A DNA stretch of 13,708 nt from an uncultured Pseudomonadota bacterium (lineage in GTDB: Bacteria > Pseudomonadota > Gammaproteobacteria > Burkholderiales > Rhodocyclaceae): the NCBI GenBank assembly GCA_903939665.1, contig CAJAHZ010000132.1, positions 1 through 13,708 on the forward strand, written 5' to 3'. Under the pieces are notes generated by a model. It was not told where the DNA came from and searched no databases. It was given only the letters and a program-made list of their open reading frames with translations. Shown in pieces: positions 8,488 through 13,708 of the stretch; within the stretch, counting starts at the first letter, position 1, and each line of letters opens with the position of its first letter. The position numbers were made by a program, and so were the translations under genes.

Positions 8488-10029
8488 ATGAAAACCCGCA
8501 GACTGATTTACCTGAGCGCCCATCAAGCAACCGCCCTTCGCTGGCAGGCTGGCGTGCTGGTTGCAGAGGGTTCGTTCGAGGTAACCGAGGCGGGGCATCA
8601 GCAGTTCGCCGCCTACTTGGCAGGTCATTCCGGAAGCATCTTCGCGCTGCTCGCCAACGTTGCCGAAGAAGGCTTCCAGATTGAAACCATCCCTTTTCTG
8701 CAAGGGGCGGACCGTAAAGCGATCATCGGCCGAAAATTCGGGCAACTATTTTTTAATGCCGAACTCATCGCATCGCTCTCACTTGGCCGGGAAAAATCCA
8801 GGCGCAAGGATGAGCGCATCCTGCTTGCCGCCCTCACCAACAACGATTTTTTCGCGCCCTGGCTGAAGGCCATCGAGGACGCGGGCGTTGCCCTCTCCGG
8901 CCTCTATTCGCTGCCGCTGCTCGGCCCATCGCTGTTGAGCAAACTCAAGATCAGCGAAGAGCGTTGCCTGCTGCTCACGGTTCAGGATCAAAGCATCCGC
9001 CAGAGCTACTTTGAAAAAGGCGAGTTGCATTTCAGCCGCCTCACCCCGCTGCAAAACAGCAGCATCGGCGGCATTGCGCAAACACTCGCCACCGAAGCCA
9101 TAAAGCTGCAGCAGTACCTTTCGGGTCGACGACTGCTCGCTCGCGGCCAACCGATCACAGCGCATATTCTGGCGCACCCGAACGCGCTGAAAGCCATTGA
9201 AACAAGCTGTGTCGACACCGACACCCTGCACTTCAACATTCTCAACATCGAGGACGTTGCGCACAAAGCCGGACTAAAGACGCCACCGCTCGATACACAT
9301 AGTGAAACGATTTTCCTGCACCAACTGGCAGCCTCAGCACCGCCGACACAGTTCGCCAACGACAAGCAACGCCACCATTATCATCTGTGGCAAATACGCA
9401 ATGCGCTGTATGCCACCGCAGCACTCGTGTTGTTCGGCGGATTGTTGTTTGCCGGCGACCAGCTTTACCACAGCTATGCTATCGCTCAGCAAACAGACGC
9501 GCTCAAATCGCAAAGCGGCATCGCCCGGCAGCGATACGATGACATCGTCAAGACATTTCCGCCGATCCCGACTAACCATGAGACCTTGCGCCGGGTGGTT
9601 GATCGTTACGTCGCGCTGGAAGAAAAGAGCGCATCACCCGACAGGCTCTACCACGAAATCAGCCGGGCGCTGCAGGCCGCCGCGCCAGTCGAACTCGAAA
9701 GCATTGACTGGAAGGTCGGTGGCGCCACCGCAACCGGAACATCAAACGCCAGCCAGGCGGCAGGTGCTGTTCAGATCGACAATGAAAGCGAAACAGCATT
9801 CGTGCGCGGCACGCTGAGACTGGGCCCTAATGCCAACGCGCGGCAGTTGCTGGCGGTCTTCAATCAACTGGTTGATGCACTGAAAGCCAATCCCAAACTG
9901 CAGATCAGCATTCTTCAGCAGCCTTTCGATATCGAGTCAGGCAAATCGCTCAAGGGGGGCGATACGACGGTCGAGGACGACAAGCCGCGCAGCTTCAGCA
10001 TTCAGATCAGCAGGAAGATCGAATCATGA
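8488..10029 (+). CDS. PilM/PilN-like (GspL/MshI-like) pilus alignment protein
   Basis: A 513-residue protein in the position where the pilus alignment subcomplex is expected. Residues 1-300 form a cytoplasmic domain whose pattern (RLIYLSAHQATALRW at 5-19, LLLTVQDQSIRQSYFEKGEL at 161-180, LATEAIKLQQYLSGRRL at 200-216) resembles the degenerate actin-like fold of PilM, MshI and GspL. One membrane helix lies at about 304-323 (RNALYATAALVLFGGLLFAG). A helical, probably coiled-coil segment (about 330-400) and a small periplasmic domain (about 400-513, including FVRGTLRLG at 438-446) follow, as in PilN or the C-terminus of GspL. It therefore looks like a PilM-PilN or GspL-type single chain. I see no clear nucleotide-binding motifs in the actin-like part. 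Its expected role is to link MshE and MshG in the cytoplasm to the periplasmic PilO-like partner encoded next, with which it overlaps by ATGA. Assignment rests on architecture and context more than on strong sequence motifs. Confidence 0.75.
   Translation: MKTRRLIYLSAHQATALRWQAGVLVAEGSFEVTEAGHQQFAAYLAGHSGSIFALLANVAEEGFQIETIPFLQGADRKAIIGRKFGQLFFNAELIASLSLGREKSRRKDERILLAALTNNDFFAPWLKAIEDAGVALSGLYSLPLLGPSLLSKLKISEERCLLLTVQDQSIRQSYFEKGELHFSRLTPLQNSSIGGIAQTLATEAIKLQQYLSGRRLLARGQPITAHILAHPNALKAIETSCVDTDTLHFNILNIEDVAHKAGLKTPPLDTHSETIFLHQLAASAPPTQFANDKQRHHYHLWQIRNALYATAALVLFGGLLFAGDQLYHSYAIAQQTDALKSQSGIARQRYDDIVKTFPPIPTNHETLRRVVDRYVALEEKSASPDRLYHEISRALQAAAPVELESIDWKVGGATATGTSNASQAAGAVQIDNESETAFVRGTLRLGPNANARQLLAVFNQLVDALKANPKLQISILQQPFDIESGKSLKGGDTTVEDDKPRSFSIQISRKIES
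10012..10017 (+). promoter_or_regulatory. Ribosome binding site of the MshJ-like gene
   Basis: AGGAAG lies 8 bases before ATG 10026, within the end of the preceding gene. It supports the overlapping start. Confidence 0.6.
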
Positions 10030-10628
10030 TATTCGGCAAAACTGATTTCAGGAGAATTCAGGGGAGCCTGCTGGTTATGGTGCTGGCAATCGCTGTCAGC
10101 GCCTCCTCGGTCCTGTTTTCACTGCAACAAACAAAAGCCACAAGACTCGCCAATAGTGCGGCGACCGCTGAACATAAGGAATTCGAAGGCAAACTCCGAC
10201 AGGTGCGCAACGAAGAAAGCGAAATCAAGGAAAAATCCGCCTTGTTCAGCAACCTCCAGGCACGCGGCGTCATCGGAGAAGAGCAACGTCTTGACTGGGT
10301 TGAATTGCTTAAAGACATCCGCGACAAGCGACGCCTGATTGACCTGCAATTCGAAATTTCGCCGCAACGAGCGCTCGACACCGCCCCGGCCAGCACCCTG
10401 TCCTTTCATGCCAGCGCCATGAAACTACAGCTCAAATTACTACACGAAGAAGACCTCACACGCCTGCTGGAAGACCTTCGCAGCCAGGCCAAGGCACTGA
10501 TTCAGGTGAAAAGCTGTAACGTCAGCCGTCTGCCCCGTGCCGTAGCAGACCGCAACGCCAACCCGGCTCAGTTACAGGCCGATTGCCAGATCGACTGGGT
10601 GACGATTAGAGAGACGGCTAAAAAATGA
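10026..10628 (+). CDS. PilO/MshJ-like inner-membrane alignment protein
   Basis: A 200-residue bitopic protein. It has a short cytoplasmic N-terminus, a membrane helix at about 13-33 (GSLLVMVLAIAVSASSVLFS), a coiled-coil helix at about 35-78 rich in Glu, Lys and Gln, and a small periplasmic alpha/beta domain (about 85-197, with LSFHASAMKLQLKLLHEEDL at 125-144). This is the layout of PilO, GspM and MshJ, which pair with PilN-type partners to couple the inner-membrane platform to the secretin. Two periplasmic cysteines (C164 and C187) could form a disulfide, as in some MshJ-like proteins. The gene overlaps both neighbours by ATGA, so its production is coupled to the PilM/N-like and MshK-like proteins. 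Sequence conservation in this family is poor; the call depends on size, topology and position. Confidence 0.75.
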   Translation: MIFGKTDFRRIQGSLLVMVLAIAVSASSVLFSLQQTKATRLANSAATAEHKEFEGKLRQVRNEESEIKEKSALFSNLQARGVIGEEQRLDWVELLKDIRDKRRLIDLQFEISPQRALDTAPASTLSFHASAMKLQLKLLHEEDLTRLLEDLRSQAKALIQVKSCNVSRLPRAVADRNANPAQLQADCQIDWVTIRETAKK

Positions 10629-11056
10629 GATCGCTGATTGCGCTTTTGCTCGCCACAGCACTCACGCCAACGGCCGGCGCAGAAGAAGCGCTGGGCCGCC
10701 TGTTCTTCACCCCGGAGCGCCGGCAAATTCTCGACCGCCAGCGCCTGCTGAACATTCAAGACACAAAACAGGTCAACGAAGACCCGACACTCACCATCAA
10801 CGGCGTCGTGACACGCAGCAGCGGCAAGCGCACGAGTTGGGTTAACGGCACTGCGCAAAACGAGAACGAGATTGCCGGAGGTGTCGCCATTACGCCGCAG
10901 ATGCGAGACCCAGGAAAAGTCGTGGTGCAGGCAAGCGACTCACCGGCAGCGAATGCGCGGGTAGGCGAAACCGTGAACCGCAATACCGGCGAATCGCGCG
11001 ACCTGCTGAACGATGGCCGGATTGTTGTCAAACGCGCAGCAAAAAATAGGCAATGA
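10625..11056 (+). CDS. Small periplasmic MshK-like (PilP/GspC-related) protein
   Basis: A 143-residue exported protein. The signal peptide is about 19 residues with probable cleavage after AGA (17-19), and there is no lipobox. The mature part begins EEALGRLFFTPERRQILDR, followed by a beta-rich motif TLTINGVVTRSSGKRTSWVN (55-74). The pattern of a new strand pair reading INGVV...SSGKR..WVNG resembles the HR/PilP-like fold that joins the inner-membrane alignment complex to the periplasmic domains of the secretin. MshK occupies the same place after MshJ in MSHA clusters. The C-terminal third (about 85-143) is polar, ends in basic residues and has no recognisable fold. The gene overlaps both neighbours by ATGA. 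I am confident that it is a real secreted member of the operon, less so of the precise family name. Confidence 0.72.
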   Translation: MRSLIALLLATALTPTAGAEEALGRLFFTPERRQILDRQRLLNIQDTKQVNEDPTLTINGVVTRSSGKRTSWVNGTAQNENEIAGGVAITPQMRDPGKVVVQASDSPAANARVGETVNRNTGESRDLLNDGRIVVKRAAKNRQ

Positions 11057-13269
11057 ACTCCCGTTGCCGCACAGGCAGTCGCTCATCGCAACGTGGCGCA
11101 GCGCTTCTGATCTTTGCGCTATTGGTAATCCTTGGTCTGCTCGGCGCATTTTTTGGCCAACTCGATTCGACATCACAAACATCTCAGCGCAACAAGATCA
11201 CCGACGAAGCGCTTGCACAGGCCAAGGAAGCACTGATCGGCTATGCAGCGACATACCGTGACAGGCAACATCCTACCGATGTATTTGGCTACCTGCCTTG
11301 CCCGGACATGGATACCAACGGCATTTCAGAAGACGCTGATAATGATGGTTTTGCGGAGAGCACATGCGGCCTAGCCGACACGACCGTCGTCGGTCGCCTA
11401 CCATGGAAAACGCTCGGTCTTCCCCCGTTGCGCGATGGTGCAGGCGAGTGTTTGTGGTATGCCGTTTCTGGGAGTGCGAAAAACAGCCCGAGCACGTCTG
11501 TATTCAATTGGGACACGCTCGGTCAACTAGTCATTCAAGATGCGGGAGGCACGGCGCTAGTCAGCACGGCTGAGCACGACCGTCCGTTGGCCATAGTTTT
11601 CTCGCCTGGCTCGGTTCTCGGTTCACAATCTCGCGCTTCAAGCGGTACATCTGAATGCGGCGGCAGCAATGCCGCAGCAGACTATCTTGAAGGGCTTGGC
11701 ATCCTCGGCACGTCGACGCCTCCAGCCGCCAAAAGCCTCAGCACGATTTTGCTCGCCAACGCAGACAGCATTCGCAATGGCACCAATAACGACAGGGGGC
11801 TCGTGATCACCAGCAAGGAAATTTTTGACAGGATCAAGAAAAGAACTGATTTCGGGGGAGACTCCGCGAAGCCAGGGGACATTTACACGCTGCTTTATGA
11901 CCTGACCAGTTGTCTGAACAGAAAAACGACAGCAACACTGGCAACGCTTTCCTCGGACCCACTTTCGTGGGCCCCATCATCGACCAACAAGGGCATCGAC
12001 AACATCATTTCACGCTTAGCGGAAGCGAACAACTGTGCCCCCTACAATGATGCGAATACACAACAACGAAAGGTGCTAGACAACTGGAAAGACAATCTGC
12101 TCTATGCAACCATGGACCCCTCCGACATAACAAATCCAAGCAAAATGATTTCCGTAAACGAATTCGCGGACTGCAAAGGCGTATTGATATTCTCGGGAGA
12201 GCGGACAGGCGCCCAGACCAGAACACCAGCAGAACAGGGCGACAAAGCCAAATATCTTGAGACTTATTTAAGCATTTTCCCGGACTCGCCGTACAACACC
12301 ATCCCTGCCGCTTCCACTTTCCCAGGAACTGCGCCCTACGAATTCAACCCTTTGAATCCAGCGACTGACATTGCACGCTGCATTAAGGGCCTGCCCGCTG
12401 GTAGCACCCAAGTCACATTCACAGATGACTTCGGAACGTTTGTAGCTGCCGGCCCCCTCAGCAGCGCTGCGGTCACTCCGAACGCCACCAACCAGACCGT
12501 TACCATCACCGACGCCTCGGGTACAGGTAACGGCTGTTTCTGGTCCCCGATTGCTGTACCCCTTGCTGGAAAAGCGCTCCGTGCCTATTACGAATTTCAA
12601 TTTTCCTACCCCGACAAATTTTCGCTGGGTGACCTAACCACCACGGACCGCGGCAACGGCTTCACCTTTCAGATGGTGCGCAGCGACGTTGGTGCTCCAT
12701 CCTCAACGACATGCGGCACCGAAAGCGCGATGGGAGCGCTCGGCTCGGCCGACATATGGGGCAGTTTTTCCTTCATCATCGAGACGGACGTCCACAAAGA
12801 CACCGCCAGATCTGACCCGACCGAGAACCACACCGCAATTATGACCAATGGCAGTCTCACTCATGCTGCCGGAACAATAACAACTACGTGTGATGGAACT
12901 GCTAGTGGTTGTCGTCACAGCCCTGCCAACAAATTCGAAGAGTCTCCCGTACCGGCGGCTCATAATCAACGCATCGAAATCCACACGGGCTGTAATTCCA
13001 CCTGCACCAACTGCGACCCGACCAATCACGTTTCGCCAAATACTTATGCAAGAATTACGGCCTGGGTTGATTGCACCGACTGCAACGATGTTGCGCGCGA
13101 TCTGAATCGAACGACAAAGCCCCCGATGATTCAACGCTGCACGATTCTCAACACGGAAATGAATTTGATTTATTTCGGATTCACCGGTGGCTTCCTCCCT
13201 GGCGCTACCGCCGGCGAAGCCCCTGCCCAAAGCGTGACAATCAAAAACTTGTATCTACGAAGCGACTGA
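11053..13269 (+). CDS. Large modular prepilin-like protein with C-terminal L-type lectin domain (probable pilus tip adhesin)
   Basis: A 738-residue protein with a type III signal: a basic leader ending QRG at 13-15, then a hydrophobic helix (AALLIFALLVILGLLGAFFG, 16-35). Position +5 of the mature form is Ile, not the usual Glu, as in GspK-like tip pseudopilins. The stretch ALIGYAA (60-66) followed by GYLPCPD (79-85) recurs in the next pilin gene. Two Asp-rich loops (DMDTNG at 85-90, DADNDG at 94-99) look like calcium sites. The middle (about 105-445), including GRLPWKTLGLPPLRD (114-128), is a domain I cannot name. Residues about 452-738 resemble an L-type lectin: GNGFTF (534-539), GALG (561-564), E577-x-D579 with D588-P and H593, and IYFGFTGG (706-713). 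The E/D/D/H spacing equals that of concanavalin A. The mature part has 18 cysteines, which fits an extracellular disulfide-bonded protein. By position it parallels MshQ of MSHA pili. The likely role is sugar binding by the pilus tip. Confidence 0.85.
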   Translation: MNSRCRTGSRSSQRGAALLIFALLVILGLLGAFFGQLDSTSQTSQRNKITDEALAQAKEALIGYAATYRDRQHPTDVFGYLPCPDMDTNGISEDADNDGFAESTCGLADTTVVGRLPWKTLGLPPLRDGAGECLWYAVSGSAKNSPSTSVFNWDTLGQLVIQDAGGTALVSTAEHDRPLAIVFSPGSVLGSQSRASSGTSECGGSNAAADYLEGLGILGTSTPPAAKSLSTILLANADSIRNGTNNDRGLVITSKEIFDRIKKRTDFGGDSAKPGDIYTLLYDLTSCLNRKTTATLATLSSDPLSWAPSSTNKGIDNIISRLAEANNCAPYNDANTQQRKVLDNWKDNLLYATMDPSDITNPSKMISVNEFADCKGVLIFSGERTGAQTRTPAEQGDKAKYLETYLSIFPDSPYNTIPAASTFPGTAPYEFNPLNPATDIARCIKGLPAGSTQVTFTDDFGTFVAAGPLSSAAVTPNATNQTVTITDASGTGNGCFWSPIAVPLAGKALRAYYEFQFSYPDKFSLGDLTTTDRGNGFTFQMVRSDVGAPSSTTCGTESAMGALGSADIWGSFSFIIETDVHKDTARSDPTENHTAIMTNGSLTHAAGTITTTCDGTASGCRHSPANKFEESPVPAAHNQRIEIHTGCNSTCTNCDPTNHVSPNTYARITAWVDCTDCNDVARDLNRTTKPPMIQRCTILNTEMNLIYFGFTGGFLPGATAGEAPAQSVTIKNLYLRSD

Positions 13270-13296
13270 CTCGAACACAATCAATAATAATTACAT

Positions 13297-13300
13297 AGGA
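13297..13300 (+). promoter_or_regulatory. Ribosome binding site of the 36-codon ORF
   Basis: AGGA lies 8 bases before ATG 13309. It is the only good Shine-Dalgarno sequence in the gap before the prepilin, whose own ATG at 13416 has none. It may therefore set ribosome entry for both reading frames. Confidence 0.5.
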
Positions 13301-13308
13301 AAAAGCAC

Positions 13309-13419
13309 ATGCGAATCGCCGCGCTCGCACAAGATCTAACCGTGGTCACGGACAATATTGATGAGTTCGAGAGGATCAACGGTCTACCGATTGAAAACCG
13401 GGTCAATCAGCAACGATGA
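13309..13419 (+). pseudogene. Decayed 3' end of a vapC (PIN-domain toxin) gene, now a 36-codon ORF
   Basis: The frame from ATG 13309 encodes 36 residues reading MRIAALAQDLTVVTDN and then IDEFERINGLPIEN. This is the pattern of the C-terminus of VapC toxins (IAAhAla..LTlVTnN.rEFeRv.GL.iENW). Signs of decay: only the last quarter of the usual 130-140 residue protein remains, the block between IAA and LTVVT is about two residues short, and the usual Trp after EN is Arg (CGG, one transition from TGG). The two codons before the ATG read Lys-His, where many VapC proteins have Asn-Asp, so homology may begin near 13303. The upstream PIN residues and any vapB antitoxin are absent, so it should have no nuclease activity. 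The ORF has its own ribosome binding site, and its TGA overlaps the ATG of the prepilin. It may persist only as a leader ORF that couples translation. The match is from memory of the family. Confidence 0.65.
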
Positions 13420-13708
13420 GACAAAAATACGTACGCTTGGGATTACCCAGAATCGATGGCGGCTTCACGCTGGTCGAACTAACCATCGTTCTGGTGATCA
13501 TTGCGCTGCTTGTTGGCGGCATGGTGGTGTCGCTGGGTACTCAGGTAGAGCAGCAGAGAAGCAAAGAGACGCAAAAGATTCTTGAAGCCACTAGGGATGC
13601 TTTGATCGGTTACGCAGCGGCAAATGGGCGCCTACCTTGCCCGGCGTCTGCAAGCTCCAACGGCGTCGAAAGCTTTTGCACAAATACATCAGGTGCCTGT
13701 GGAAGCAC
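13416..13708 (+). CDS. Type IV prepilin with canonical N-terminus, 3'-truncated by window edge
   Basis: 97 codons are visible and the frame is open to the window edge. A 16-residue leader with basic residues ends in GG (15-16), followed by FTLVELTIVLVIIALLVGGM (17-36). This is the classical prepilin cleavage and methylation site with Phe at +1 and Glu at +5 (residue 21) and a hydrophobic helix. It would be processed by a prepilin peptidase, which is not encoded in this window. A polar helix follows (about 43-60), then ALIGYAAANGRLPCP (62-76), which closely parallels the same region of the large prepilin-like protein upstream. Additional cysteines appear after residue 85. Whether it is the major pilin or a minor one cannot be told, because the C-terminal domain and the following genes are missing. 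The start overlaps the TGA of the vapC-like ORF (ATGA) and lacks a ribosome binding site of its own. Confidence 0.93.
   Translation, partial: MRQKYVRLGLPRIDGGFTLVELTIVLVIIALLVGGMVVSLGTQVEQQRSKETQKILEATRDALIGYAAANGRLPCPASASSNGVESFCTNTSGACGS

Noticed and set aside
13358..13585. 75-codon + strand frame overlapping the vapC-like ORF and the prepilin
   Set aside because: It is out of frame with the prepilin's canonical FTLVE signature and resembles nothing recognisable.
1..13708. CRISPR arrays, tRNA or rRNA genes, insertion sequences, long repeats
   Set aside because: None was found by eye. Nearly all the sequence is accounted for by pilus genes.

Overview
This window carries most of a type IV pilus operon of the MSHA (mannose-sensitive haemagglutinin) type. 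All genes lie on the + strand and are tightly packed. The moderately high G+C content, the Gram-negative envelope parts (outer-membrane secretin, lipoprotein signal) and the style of the pilins suggest a betaproteobacterium, possibly of the Rhodocyclales. That placement is an inference from family knowledge, not a database result.

Layout. The window opens inside a sigma-54 activator gene (2-883, 5' end missing), which runs by a TGATG overlap into an ExeA/MshM-type AAA+ ATPase with a C-terminal SPOR domain (883-2298). A 112-base gap with a plausible sigma-70 promoter follows. Next come the lipoprotein secretin MshL (2411-4267), the TPR protein MshN (4264-5520), the assembly ATPase MshE with an MshEN domain (5570-7276), the inner-membrane platform MshG (7282-8484), a PilM/PilN-like (GspL/MshI-like) protein (8488-10029), a PilO/MshJ-like protein (10026-10628) and a small secreted MshK-like protein (10625-11056). 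The 3' part encodes exported pilus components: a 738-residue prepilin-like protein (11053-13269), a 36-codon ORF that looks like the decayed 3' end of a vapC toxin gene (13309-13419), and the start of a classical prepilin that runs off the window (13416-13708).

How it works together. MshE powers pilin extraction on MshG. The MshI/J/K-like proteins form the alignment complex across the inner membrane and periplasm. The MshL secretin is the outer-membrane gate, with MshM and MshN helping assembly through peptidoglycan. The large prepilin-like protein and the downstream prepilin are the substrates. No retraction ATPase (PilT) and no prepilin peptidase is visible. Six junctions are stop-start overlaps, so much of the region is probably translationally coupled.

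Most interesting points. (1) The large prepilin-like protein ends in what looks like an L-type (legume/concanavalin A-like) lectin domain. Its E-x-D ... D-P-x-x-x-H residues have the same spacing as the concanavalin A metal ligands, which suggests a lectin-tipped modular pilin. (2) A vapC remnant sits between the two pilin genes and its stop codon overlaps the pilin start. (3) The MshE c-di-GMP motifs have Pro where Arg is expected in both copies. (4) The MshM homologue carries a DamX-like SPOR domain.
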